A stretch of DNA of 64,000 nucleotides from CAYOEV01 sp964403075 (GTDB lineage Bacteria > Bacteroidota > Bacteroidia > Cytophagales > Cyclobacteriaceae), in NCBI GenBank assembly GCA_964403075.1, contig CAYOEV010000001.1, positions 1 through 64,000 on the forward strand, given 5' to 3'. The position numbers and the translations under genes are program-made. Position 1 is the stretch's first letter. Each line of letters begins with the position of its first letter. The notes beneath the pieces are model-generated. The model worked only from the letters and a program-made list of their open reading frames with translations, ran no database searches and was not told where the DNA came from. Below, one piece after another: positions 43,721 to 52,246 of this stretch.

Positions 43721-45229
43721 ATGGCGAACACAGGAAGAATTACCCAAATCATCGGACCCGTAGTGGATGTTGCCTTTGATGAGGAAGGATCTGAGCTTCC
43801 ACGTATTCTCAACGCACTTGAAGTTGTAAGACCCGACGGTGCTAAAATTATTTTAGAAGTTCAGCAACACCTGGGTGAAGACACGGTTCGAAGCATCGCC
43901 ATGGATGCCACGGATGGTTTAAGAAGAGGCACCAAAGCCACTGACCTCGGGGAGCCGATTACCATGCCTATCGGTGAAGATATTAAGGGTAGGCTTTTCA
44001 ATGTCGTGGGTCAGTCAATTGATGGCATCACCCAGCCCGAAGGGGCAGCGCGTATGCCCATTCACCGTTCGGCACCTAAATTCGAGGATTTATCCACCTC
44101 CACAGAAATACTCTACACGGGTATTAAGGTCATCGATCTGATCGAACCCTATGCAAAGGGTGGTAAAATTGGCCTTTTTGGCGGTGCTGGTGTGGGTAAA
44201 ACTGTTTTGATTCAGGAATTGATCAACAACATTGCCAAAGCCTATTCCGGATTGTCGGTATTCGCAGGTGTAGGTGAAAGAACCAGAGAAGGAAATGACC
44301 TGCTTCGAGAAATGATTGAGGCAGGCATCGTGAATTACGGAGAAAATTTTAATAAGTCGTTAGAAGAAGGTGGTTGGGACTTATCCGCAGTTTCCAAAGA
44401 AGATTTGAGGGAATCCAAGGCGACTTTCGTTTTCGGTCAAATGAATGAACCCCCTGGTGCTCGTGCCCGTGTGGCTTTATCAGGATTGACGCTCGCCGAA
44501 CATTTTAGGGATGGCGACGGTGAGGGTCCGGGCAAAGACATCCTATTCTTCGTTGATAACATCTTCCGATTCACCCAGGCTGGTTCTGAAGTTTCTGCCT
44601 TATTGGGTAGAATGCCATCTGCTGTAGGCTATCAGCCTACATTGGCAACGGAAATGGGCCTCATGCAGGAGCGCATCGTTTCCACCAAGAACGGCTCCAT
44701 TACTTCTGTGCAAGCGGTGTACGTACCGGCCGACGATTTGACTGACCCAGCGCCAGCCACCACCTTTTCTCATCTGGATGCCACCACAGTGCTGTCTAGA
44801 AAAATTGCAGAAAAAGGTATCTACCCCGCTGTTGATCCGCTCGATTCTACCTCAAGAATTTTGACCCCGGAAATCCTTGGCGATGAGCATTACCGATGCG
44901 CGCAACGGGTGAAAGAGCTATTGCAACGATACAAAGAATTACAGGACATCATAGCCATCCTGGGTATGGATGAATTGTCTGATGAAGATAAAGAAGTCGT
45001 ACACCGTGCACGACGCGTGGAACGATTCCTTTCTCAACCCTTTCATGTGGCCGAGCAATTCACCGGATTACAAGGAGTACTGGTCGACATCAAAGACACC
45101 ATCAAAGGATTTAACATGATTATGAACGGAGAGCTGGACCATCTCCCGGAAAATGCTTTTAATCTTGTTGGTACCATTGAAGATGCCATTCAAAAAGGCG
45201 AAAAATTATTAGCTGAGGCAACCGTGTAA
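43721..45229 (+). CDS. atpD: F1 ATP synthase subunit beta
   Basis: This 502-residue catalytic subunit has P-loop GGAGVGKTVLIQE, the FVDNIFRFTQAGSEVSALLGRMPSAVG region in pieces (DNIFRFTQAGSEVS, GRMPSAVGYQPTL), and the DELSDEDK motif of the C-terminal domain. It makes ATP from ADP and phosphate at the inner membrane. The gene sits with atpC only; the other F1Fo genes lie outside the window, the common split in Bacteroidota. No clear TAnnTTTG promoter; TAATTTCG, one mismatch, lies in the preceding 90 bases. Confidence 0.98.
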   Translation: MANTGRITQIIGPVVDVAFDEEGSELPRILNALEVVRPDGAKIILEVQQHLGEDTVRSIAMDATDGLRRGTKATDLGEPITMPIGEDIKGRLFNVVGQSIDGITQPEGAARMPIHRSAPKFEDLSTSTEILYTGIKVIDLIEPYAKGGKIGLFGGAGVGKTVLIQELINNIAKAYSGLSVFAGVGERTREGNDLLREMIEAGIVNYGENFNKSLEEGGWDLSAVSKEDLRESKATFVFGQMNEPPGARARVALSGLTLAEHFRDGDGEGPGKDILFFVDNIFRFTQAGSEVSALLGRMPSAVGYQPTLATEMGLMQERIVSTKNGSITSVQAVYVPADDLTDPAPATTFSHLDATTVLSRKIAEKGIYPAVDPLDSTSRILTPEILGDEHYRCAQRVKELLQRYKELQDIIAILGMDELSDEDKEVVHRARRVERFLSQPFHVAEQFTGLQGVLVDIKDTIKGFNMIMNGELDHLPENAFNLVGTIEDAIQKGEKLLAEATV

Positions 45230-45231
45230 AC

Positions 45232-45486
45232 ATGTACTTAGAAATAATTACACCAGACCAACAAATTTATGAAGGAGAGGTAACTACAGCTACTTTTCCC
45301 GGTACCAATGGCTCCTTCCAAGTGCTTAACAACCACGCCCCCATGATTTCAACATTGGGGCAGGGTGATATTCGTTACACGGAGCCGAAAAAGAAAGAGC
45401 AAATCATTTCTGCGGAAGGTGGCGTAGTTGAAGTGCTCAACAACAAAGTGGTGGTGCTCATCGAAAAGTTGGTCGAGCAACAATAA
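45232..45486 (+). CDS. atpC: F1 ATP synthase subunit epsilon (short form)
   Basis: This 84-residue protein has only the beta-sandwich domain (YLEIITPDQQIYEGEV, NGSFQVLNNHAPMISTLGQG, SAEGGVVEVLNNKVVVL). The C-terminal helical hairpin of the usual 130-140 residue epsilon, which can inhibit rotation, is missing. Short epsilons are normal in this phylum. It follows atpD by 2 bases. Confidence 0.95.
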   Translation: MYLEIITPDQQIYEGEVTTATFPGTNGSFQVLNNHAPMISTLGQGDIRYTEPKKKEQIISAEGGVVEVLNNKVVVLIEKLVEQQ

Positions 45487-45506
45487 TCGAGAGGAAGCCT
45501 GTTGAA

Positions 45507-45533
45507 AAGCCATCTATCGCAAGCCAATGGCTT
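45507..45533 (+). terminator. Weak hairpin after atpC
   Basis: AAGCCAT (45507-45513) and ATGGCTT (45527-45533) can pair, with GTTTAAT behind. The stem is short and there is no real T run, so terminator function is uncertain. The rest of the 230-base gap to 45717 holds no gene I can support. Confidence 0.25.
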
Positions 45534-45716
45534 GTTTAATGATGTATGAGGCGTTATGAGCTGTAGGGAAATCTTTAAAAGTTTTTGTGAAGATGGACAA
45601 GCCTTTGGGTCAGTTTGCTGCACAGACCAGGCCCACCCATCCGATAGAACTCCCAGGAACCAGCAAAGCACTAAAGAATAATACCAAGAAAGCGTCTCCC
45701 GTTTCAAGAAAATTGT

Positions 45717-46301
45717 TCAGGTACCCATGAAGCAGTCTATGGGTAGTACCAATTCCCCGAGATCAATCATCGCATTGATCATACCCACTTGCCGATATTT
45801 GTTGATTTCCATGTAAGGAATCCTACGGGCCTCAATTAGACCTTCATCTAACAAGCATGCCCTCCTAGTTCCAGGTAAAAGAGGAGTGTCCGGTGTCACC
45901 CAACGCTGACCATCGTAAAATACCATATTCGCATGGCTCGCATCAGTAATGTTCCCTTTTTTCACAAAAACAATCTCGGTCCTGGTATCTGTCGGGTGGT
46001 GGAGCCTGGACCGTTCGGTCCATTTGAAATCATAGCTAAGTTCATTGGCCACTACAGCAACCAAGCGCTCGATAGGTCGGCGCTGATAGGTAACGAACTC
46101 CACATGAGCACTTTCTTCGTTGTAGCTGAAACGCACCTTATATTTTTCGTTGACATCCAAATCAGGCAGTAAATGCTTGATTATTAAAGGCTTATTTCTT
46201 GGATAATGTTGACGGAACGTCCTATTTAACCTATCCTGATGGTAATCCAGCCTTTCATAATTTCCCTTGTAAAAACAGATAGACTCAAAAAAAGGGTACA
46301 T
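45717..46301 (-). CDS. pabC: Aminotransferase class IV, probable aminodeoxychorismate lyase (short form)
   Basis: This 194-residue protein of the PLP fold type IV family releases pyruvate from aminodeoxychorismate to give para-aminobenzoate. The PLP lysine is probably in YDFKWTERSRL, and the C-terminal cofactor region reads KKGNITDASHANMVFYDG. It is about 70 residues shorter than E. coli PabC at the N-terminus, as in other Bacteroidota. The frame runs up to 46379, but ATG 46301 matches the family N-terminus and gives a 17-base overlap with pabB. Other class IV enzymes cannot be excluded, but pabB next door supports PabC. Confidence 0.85.
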   Translation of the reverse strand: MYPFFESICFYKGNYERLDYHQDRLNRTFRQHYPRNKPLIIKHLLPDLDVNEKYKVRFSYNEESAHVEFVTYQRRPIERLVAVVANELSYDFKWTERSRLHHPTDTRTEIVFVKKGNITDASHANMVFYDGQRWVTPDTPLLPGTRRACLLDEGLIEARRIPYMEINKYRQVGMINAMIDLGELVLPIDCFMGT

Positions 46302-47256
46302 AAATTTTGTTTTGGTACTCTTCATACTCCCGTTCCGGACTGCTGAAAGAGGTAATGCCGCCACCACTTTTATATACAAAGCCTTCTGACGTGGATTCGA
46401 TAAATCGAATCATCACTCCACTGTCAAGTGTGGAACCATTAAATAAGCCACATACCCCGGTATAAAAACCGCGATCATAATTTTCTACATCCCTAATGAT
46501 TTTTAGGGTTTTTGGCTTGGGTGCTCCCGAAATAGATCCGGCCGGAAGTAAATGAAATAGTACATCTCCCAGGGAACTCCGCCAGTTATTGGCTAAACGA
46601 CCGGTGATCTCCGAGCTCACCTGCAGCAGGTTTTTTCGATTGGTTTTTACCTCCTCTAAATATCTAAATCTGGAGACCGACACTTCCCGTGCAATCATGC
46701 TCATGTCGTTTCGGATCAGATCCACAATGGTCACATGTTCTGCAAGTTCCTTTGGATCTGCCAATAATTGCTTTTCTGCATGAGGTAGCGCACAGTCAAT
46801 TGTCCCTTTCATGGGGAATGACTTGATGACACCATCTTGTATTTGAATGAAAATTTCAGGAGAAAAGCAAACGAAATGATCCTGGACAAACAGCTTGTAT
46901 CTTGCCCGTGAAAGATGAAACAATTCTTCCAGCGAATGACTCAGTTGAATGGGTGTTTGAAAAGTTAGGTTTACCAGAAAAGAATTACCGAGTTGAATTT
47001 CTTCCTTTACCTGGCAGAGTGCGCGAAGGTATAGGGGATACGGAATAATCTCCGACTCAATTTTCACGGGTCCGTCGAAGCGCATCTTGCTGATATTACT
47101 GCAGTCATTGAAAGCATATTGCACGCTTTGAGTATCCACATCATCCAGGGCGGAGAGCCATACACGGTTTCCTGAGAAATCGGTAAAAAAAAGAAAAGGA
47201 ATCCCTTCCTTACCCCACCTATTCATCTGTGGAATGGCTACTTCCTTAGTTACCAT
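46285..47256 (-). CDS. pabB: Aminodeoxychorismate synthase component I
   Basis: This chorismate-binding protein of about 323 residues has motifs FVCFSPEIFI, FPMKGTIDCALP, DLIRNDMSMIAREV, AGSISGAPKPKTL and FYTGVCG. With a glutaminase partner (PabA, not in the window) it makes 4-amino-4-deoxychorismate. The frame is open to 47385, but that extension is hydrophobic and unlike PabB; ATG 47256 overlaps the small membrane protein gene by 11 bases. The TIDC form of the PIKGT motif is typical of PabB rather than TrpE. Confidence 0.9.
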   Translation of the reverse strand: MVTKEVAIPQMNRWGKEGIPFLFFTDFSGNRVWLSALDDVDTQSVQYAFNDCSNISKMRFDGPVKIESEIIPYPLYLRALCQVKEEIQLGNSFLVNLTFQTPIQLSHSLEELFHLSRARYKLFVQDHFVCFSPEIFIQIQDGVIKSFPMKGTIDCALPHAEKQLLADPKELAEHVTIVDLIRNDMSMIAREVSVSRFRYLEEVKTNRKNLLQVSSEITGRLANNWRSSLGDVLFHLLPAGSISGAPKPKTLKIIRDVENYDRGFYTGVCGLFNGSTLDSGVMIRFIESTSEGFVYKSGGGITSFSSPEREYEEYQNKIYVPFF

Positions 47257-47539
47257 TTTTGCCGAGAATACGTCGGAACATTCTTTTTTCAAAGGCCCAG
47301 AAAAATTGAAATTGACCAAATAAGAACCCATAAACAAGGAGAACAACATTATAAACTGGCAAAATAAAAAGGTAATACAACACATCGAACCATGCGCTTG
47401 ATCCTTCCAGGGCCTGTTTAATCGGTGCTTTTATGAACAAGATTGTGAAACCTGTAAGTGCAAAGACCAACAAAACAATAAAAACCTGCCAGGCGCTTGT
47501 TAGCGCCCATCGTTGTTTAAGCCTTTCAATCCAGCTCAT
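47246..47539 (-). CDS. Small membrane protein (DUF6787-like)
   Basis: This 97-residue protein starts at ATG 47539 (the longer frame to 47614 overlaps the pseudouridine synthase more). It has a short amphipathic start (SWIERLKQRWALTSAWQ) and two membrane helices (VFIVLLVFALTGFTILFI and VLYYLFILPVYNVVLLVYG), then a basic tail (RMFRRILGKNGN). This pattern is widespread in Cytophagales and resembles DUF6787; function unknown. Confidence 0.72.
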   Translation of the reverse strand: MSWIERLKQRWALTSAWQVFIVLLVFALTGFTILFIKAPIKQALEGSSAWFDVLYYLFILPVYNVVLLVYGFLFGQFQFFWAFEKRMFRRILGKNGN

Positions 47540-48209
47540 CGATAAATTCCTGATAATCCGACCATTCAGGTTTTGAACGAAAAACCAGCTGTTTTCCTCC
47601 CACTGGATGATCAAATGTTATTTTGAAAGCAAATAATTGAATGTTGTTGTCCGGGTTTGCTTTCGTATAACCGTACTTCACATCTCCTCTAATGGGACAC
47701 CCTAGTTTTTTCATCTGTACCCGAATCTGGTGAGGTCTTCCAGTTTTGGGCTTTATCAGTAGCAGCGAGTTAGATCCAAAAGAGGCCAATACCTGATAGG
47801 TTAGAAAAGCACGCTTGGCTTTTCCTTTCGGTTGATCATAAGCTTTCACCACATTTTTATTGGTGTCCTTATCCAGCCAATGAACCAATTGGTTTTCCAT
47901 AAATTCCGGCCGACCTTCTACCTCCGCAAGGTATGCCTTCTCCACTTCATGGTCACGAAACTTCTTATTCATACGCTCCAATGCCTTAGACGTACGGGCA
48001 AATACGATAACCCCGCCCACGGGACGATCCAATCGGTGTACCGGGTGACAAAACACATTGCCAGGTTTATTGAATTTTTTTTTCAGGTAGCCCCTGGCCC
48101 AATCGGTTAGCGTGTGGTCTCCCGTTTGATCTCTCTGCACCAGCCAACCATGGGGTTTGGTCAACACCAATAAATGATTGTCCTCAAATAACACCGACGG
48201 ATTCCTCAA
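47526..48209 (-). CDS. RluA-family RNA pseudouridine synthase
   Basis: This 227-residue protein has the catalytic motif HPVHRLDRPVGGVIVFA (catalytic Asp in RLD) and GRPHQIRVQMKKLGCPI. There is no N-terminal S4 domain, so it is a RluA-like short enzyme; the RNA target (23S rRNA, tRNA) is unknown. It overlaps prfC by 4 bases and the small membrane protein gene by 14. Confidence 0.92.
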   Translation of the reverse strand: MRNPSVLFEDNHLLVLTKPHGWLVQRDQTGDHTLTDWARGYLKKKFNKPGNVFCHPVHRLDRPVGGVIVFARTSKALERMNKKFRDHEVEKAYLAEVEGRPEFMENQLVHWLDKDTNKNVVKAYDQPKGKAKRAFLTYQVLASFGSNSLLLIKPKTGRPHQIRVQMKKLGCPIRGDVKYGYTKANPDNNIQLFAFKITFDHPVGGKQLVFRSKPEWSDYQEFIDELD

Positions 48210-49783
48210 AACTCACTAATGCTATGAAATGTGACATCTGGATAATTCTCTTCAACCATCTGTAGCCAGGCTTTGGTTTCCGCCATGAACACGTACTTCC
48301 CTTCCTTATCCCTCGCTATGTGCCGGGCCTTATCTTTAATGAAAGCGGCTACCGAAGTGTCCGGACCGCCAATCCATAAAGCTTTGTAAATATTTACGGG
48401 AGTGAATTGTACCTTGGCACCGTATTCATTCTGCAGGCGGTGCTGTAATACTTCAAATTGCAGGGCCCCCACCGTACCTATGATCTTTCGGGCACCCATC
48501 TCATAGGTAAATAACTGCGCAACGCCCTCATCCATCAATTGAAGCAGGCCCTTTTCCATCTGCTTAGACTTCATGGCATCTAGGTTGATTACTTCTCGGA
48601 ATAACTCCGGTGAGAAACTAGGAATACCTTTAAACGTACCTTTTTCCCCTTCGGTAAGTGTATCCCCAATCTTTAAATTGCCGGTGTCATAAAGTCCCAC
48701 AATGTCACCCGGATAAGCCAGGTCAATGGTTTCTTTTTGCTGTGCCAGAAATGCGGTGGCATTTGAAAACCTGAATTTTTTATCATGCCTAACATGATAA
48801 TAATTATTGCCGCGCTCGAAAGTCCCGGAACATACACGTACGAAAGCAATCCGGTTGCGATGCTTGGGATCCATATTGGCGTGAATCTTGAAAACAAAAC
48901 CAGAAAAGGCGTCTTCCAGAGGCTTTACAGGCCGCTCATCTGTTTCCCTTGAAAGCGGTTCGGGCGCAATCTGGATAAAGCAATCTAGCAGCTCACGAAC
49001 ACCAAAATTATTGACCGCGCTGCCAAAGAAGATCGGCACCACCTCTGCCCTTCTATACGCCTCCCTATCGAATGCGTCATAAACACCCTCTAAGAGCTCC
49101 AGGTCTTCCCTTAATTGATTGGCTGCCGAAGAGGTGACCAGGTGATCCAATTGACCATCCTCCAGATCGTCAATTTCCACCACGGATGCCGCTTTTTTTG
49201 TTTTTGTAGCTTCAAAAAGGTTCAGATTCTTCTCGAACAAATTGTAAACACCCCTGAACGATTTACCCATCCCGATCGGCCAGCTCAAAGGGCGTACTTT
49301 TATGGATAACTTTTCCTCTATTTCATCAAGCAGATCAAACGGATCTCTTCCTTCCCTGTCCAATTTGTTAATGAAACAAATAACGGGGGTGTTGCGCATC
49401 CTACACACTTCCATCAATTTTTCCGTTTGAATCTCCACCCCCTTCACACAATCAATAACCATGATCACACTATCCACAGCGGTAAGCGTGCGGTAAGTAT
49501 CTTCGGCAAAATCCTGGTGTCCAGGGGTGTCCAGGATATTGATTTTTAAGTTTTGGTAGTTGAACCCCATGACGGACGTGGCAACGGAAATACCACGCTG
49601 CTTCTCGATTTCCATCCAGTCTGAGCGTGCATGCATGTCAATTTTACTCGACTTAACCGCCCCAGCAGACTGTATGGCTCCTCCAAAAAGCAATAGTTTT
49701 TCCGTCAACGTAGTTTTGCCTGCATCTGGGTGAGAGATAATTCCAAATGTCCGCCTTCGGGTCACCTCTTTCGCTAAACTCAT
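48206..49783 (-). CDS. prfC: Peptide chain release factor 3
   Basis: This translational GTPase of 525 residues recycles RF1/RF2 after termination. G motifs are SHPDAGKTTLTEK, TSVMGFNYQN, DTPGHQDFAEDT and NKLDREG. The C-terminal domains are full length. ATG 49783 is preferred over the TTG at 49810 because the family begins MSLAKEVTRRRTF, and because a promoter element overlaps 49808-49815. It leads an operon with the pseudouridine synthase, membrane protein, pabB and pabC. Confidence 0.96.
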   Translation of the reverse strand: MSLAKEVTRRRTFGIISHPDAGKTTLTEKLLLFGGAIQSAGAVKSSKIDMHARSDWMEIEKQRGISVATSVMGFNYQNLKINILDTPGHQDFAEDTYRTLTAVDSVIMVIDCVKGVEIQTEKLMEVCRMRNTPVICFINKLDREGRDPFDLLDEIEEKLSIKVRPLSWPIGMGKSFRGVYNLFEKNLNLFEATKTKKAASVVEIDDLEDGQLDHLVTSSAANQLREDLELLEGVYDAFDREAYRRAEVVPIFFGSAVNNFGVRELLDCFIQIAPEPLSRETDERPVKPLEDAFSGFVFKIHANMDPKHRNRIAFVRVCSGTFERGNNYYHVRHDKKFRFSNATAFLAQQKETIDLAYPGDIVGLYDTGNLKIGDTLTEGEKGTFKGIPSFSPELFREVINLDAMKSKQMEKGLLQLMDEGVAQLFTYEMGARKIIGTVGALQFEVLQHRLQNEYGAKVQFTPVNIYKALWIGGPDTSVAAFIKDKARHIARDKEGKYVFMAETKAWLQMVEENYPDVTFHSISEF

Positions 49784-49807
49784 ATTGATTTTGATAAAAA
49801 ACGCACC

Positions 49808-49815
49808 CAAAGTTA
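49808..49815 (-). promoter_or_regulatory. Promoter -7 element for the prfC operon
   Basis: The minus strand reads TAACTTTG (TAnnTTTG), 24 bases before the prfC ATG. A TTTG lies upstream at 49843-49840 with a 24-base spacer, a little long for a -33 element. Confidence 0.45.
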
Positions 49816-49927
49816 GGGGTTATCCTTAGCACTCCCAGACAAAAAAGCAACAGTAGGGTAATTAAACCTTTACCTGTAAAGTTTATCATATAACAAATAT
49901 TATATCAAAATAAAATTTGGTTCGATC

Positions 49928-49960
49928 TTTGTTTTAGCAATGACAGCCAACGTATTTTTG
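49928..49960 (+). promoter_or_regulatory. Promoter for the glycosyltransferase cluster
   Basis: TTTG (49928-49931), a 21-base spacer, and TATTTTTG (49953-49960) form a full Bacteroidota promoter. The ATG at 49971 follows after only 10 bases, so the leader is very short. Confidence 0.52.
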
Positions 49961-49970
49961 CATCCTCACT

Positions 49971-51185
49971 ATGAACCAGCTAGCAGACATTACAGAATTT
50001 ATAACACCCCCGAAAAGGGATTTATTCAAGAAATTTTCGATTTTTAGAAAAAAAAGGCGATCAAAAAAAATTTTATTCGTTTTAGAAAATTTCTACCCAA
50101 AAATTGGAGGAGTAGAAGAATTATTTCGGAGTTTAAGCATAGGCTTGGTAGAAAAGGGTTATGAAGTTACGGTATTCACTTCCAAATGTGGGTCAAGACC
50201 TGCGGTGGAGGAACACCATGGCGTAAAGATCAGGAGAAGCCGAATCAACAATAGATACCTGTTCAATTTACTTTCGTTTAAATTTCTCATTTTAAACGTC
50301 CACAGGTACGATATCGTACACGGGCATTTCAACACCGCTTTACCCACTTTTCTGGTGACCATGTTTCGAAAGGCGAAATTAATTATCACCGTACACGAGT
50401 ACCGAGATAAGGTGTGGTTTCAACTTCCTTTCACCTCGAAAATTTTTCAACTCCTGCACTATGCATATGAAAAGGTCGTCATCAGACTTCCCTGTGTTCA
50501 TTTTGTAGCTGTTTCTGAACAAACGCGAGACGATTTATTGGACAATGGTTTATCGGCAGAAAAAATCACGTTGATTTACAATGGCTTGGATTACCGAGCC
50601 TACGCGCCCTATCAGTGGGAACCTGATGCTCAAAAGCCATTTACCTACACCTACTTTGGGCGACTGGGTAAATGCAAAGGTTTAAATTTATTGATGCAAG
50701 CGGCACCAAAAATGGTGGATAAATATCCGGAAAGTCGCTTGAATCTGATCATTCCAAAGCAGCCAAGGTCAATTTATGAATACGTGATGAAAAAAATAGC
50801 GCGAAACAACCTTGAAGGAAACGTGCGCATTTTTCACAACCTGACCCGAAACGACATGTTGAAGGTACTGCAGCAATCTGATTGTGTGGTCATTCCTTCT
50901 TATTACGAGGGGTTTTGCTTTTCTGCAGCAGAAGCCATTGCCATGGGCATCCCGGTAATTTCATCCAACACGGGGGCTTTAAAAAACGTTGTAAGTGGGT
51001 ATTATCTCAACATGCATGAAATGACAACAGATCATTTACTGGAGTGTTTGACTGATGCGGCTGAAGGCCGATGGTTGTACAAACCCGTGAGAAAATTTAC
51101 CCTTGAAGAAAACATCGAAGGTCATGTTCGCCTGTACAGCCGAATTTTGAAAAGTAAAAAAATACAGCAACTGGCAACTGTTTAA
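49971..51185 (+). CDS. GT4-family glycosyltransferase
   Basis: This 404-residue GT-B protein has the N-terminal domain start KKILFVLENFYPKIGGVEEL with the glycine-rich motif, and the C-terminal donor-binding signature VIPSYYEGFCFSAAEAIAMG with the E-x7-E pair (GT4). The first 30 residues are a Lys/Phe-rich extension (KKFSIFRKKRRSKK) that could bind the membrane. Donor and acceptor are unknown. The overlap by one base with the next glycosyltransferase shows an operon. Confidence 0.9.
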   Translation: MNQLADITEFITPPKRDLFKKFSIFRKKRRSKKILFVLENFYPKIGGVEELFRSLSIGLVEKGYEVTVFTSKCGSRPAVEEHHGVKIRRSRINNRYLFNLLSFKFLILNVHRYDIVHGHFNTALPTFLVTMFRKAKLIITVHEYRDKVWFQLPFTSKIFQLLHYAYEKVVIRLPCVHFVAVSEQTRDDLLDNGLSAEKITLIYNGLDYRAYAPYQWEPDAQKPFTYTYFGRLGKCKGLNLLMQAAPKMVDKYPESRLNLIIPKQPRSIYEYVMKKIARNNLEGNVRIFHNLTRNDMLKVLQQSDCVVIPSYYEGFCFSAAEAIAMGIPVISSNTGALKNVVSGYYLNMHEMTTDHLLECLTDAAEGRWLYKPVRKFTLEENIEGHVRLYSRILKSKKIQQLATV

Positions 51186-52246
51186 TGAAGTTCTTACTGC
51201 TGGCTGATGCGTTAGATACGCAACAGGCGGGCATTCATCGCTACGTCAATCAGTTATATAACCATCTGTCAGAAGATTGGCATTTCATTCGAGAAAAAAG
51301 AGGAGAACACAATGACCGAGAAGTGGTTATCCGGCTACGCAGATGGCCGGGTTATGCGTTGTATAGGAAGTTTATTGAAATACCCAAATTTGTCAATCAA
51401 ACGCATCCGATAGCGGTTATTGAACCCGCTCATTACGGACCTTTCTTCATAAAAAAAACGATCTTTAGAATAACCGTAATCCACGACCTTACACCCTTGC
51501 TATTTCCCGAATATCATCCCTGGAAAAGGGTATGGATGCATAGGCTGTTTATGCGGAACATTCTCCAGAAGGCTGATCTGATTCTGACTGTTTCACAAGC
51601 GACGAGCAAAGACATTGTTCGATTATTTCCCTTTACATCCGATAGAATTGCCATTACACCGCTGGCAGCAGATGAATACTTCAGTCGTGGACCTTCTCCG
51701 TTTGTATCCAACTATTTCCTGTTTGCCGGCACACTCGAACCGCGTAAGAATTTACACGTGCTCTTAAAGGCCTTTGAACAAGTAAGGCGCGCAGGACTTA
51801 ATTTACAACTCCGATTGGCAGGAAAAACCGGCTGGAAATCCCAGCACATCATCCACGCCATTAAAAATCACCCATTCGGTGCAGACATTATCCAAATGGA
51901 TTACACCTCGAAAAAAACACTCAAGAACTTATATCGTGGGGCCATTGCGCTGATAATGCCAAGCCATTATGAAGGATTTGGATTGCCCATTTTAGAGGCC
52001 ATGCAGAGTGGTTGTCCGTGCATTTTGGCCAGAAACTCCAGTCTTACCGAAACAGGAGGAAATGCAGCACTTTATTTTCCGACCAGTGATGCCAATGCCT
52101 TGGCTCAGAGGATGATGGAACTGTTTCATTCTGAAGAACGTCGAAGCGAGTGCATAGCGCTGGGCTTAAAGCAAGCCGCGCGGTACGACTGGAAATCTAC
52201 CGCCCGCCTAACCGAACAATTGGTTCACAACCTGATTTCGAGATGA
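51185..52246 (+). CDS. GT4-family glycosyltransferase
   Basis: This 353-residue GT-B protein has TVIHDLTPLLFPEYHP in the N-terminal half, FLFAGTLEPRKNLHVLL as the linker, and MPSHYEGFGLPILEAMQSGCP in the C-terminal half (GT4). It is similar in layout to WbnH/mannosyltransferase-type enzymes; the sugar is unknown. It overlaps neighbours by 1 and 4 bases. The cluster likely decorates lipid-linked or surface glycans. Confidence 0.9.
   Translation: MKFLLLADALDTQQAGIHRYVNQLYNHLSEDWHFIREKRGEHNDREVVIRLRRWPGYALYRKFIEIPKFVNQTHPIAVIEPAHYGPFFIKKTIFRITVIHDLTPLLFPEYHPWKRVWMHRLFMRNILQKADLILTVSQATSKDIVRLFPFTSDRIAITPLAADEYFSRGPSPFVSNYFLFAGTLEPRKNLHVLLKAFEQVRRAGLNLQLRLAGKTGWKSQHIIHAIKNHPFGADIIQMDYTSKKTLKNLYRGAIALIMPSHYEGFGLPILEAMQSGCPCILARNSSLTETGGNAALYFPTSDANALAQRMMELFHSEERRSECIALGLKQAARYDWKSTARLTEQLVHNLISR

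Noticed and set aside
45375..45707. Minus-strand open frame of 110 codons over atpC and the following gap
   Set aside because: Half of it is antisense to atpC, its translation ends in Ser/Thr repeats from that overlap, and no promoter or family match is seen.
49918..49926. GGTTCGATC, resembling a tRNA T-arm
   Set aside because: No matching acceptor, D-arm or anticodon stem around it; it lies in the promoter region of the glycosyltransferase cluster.
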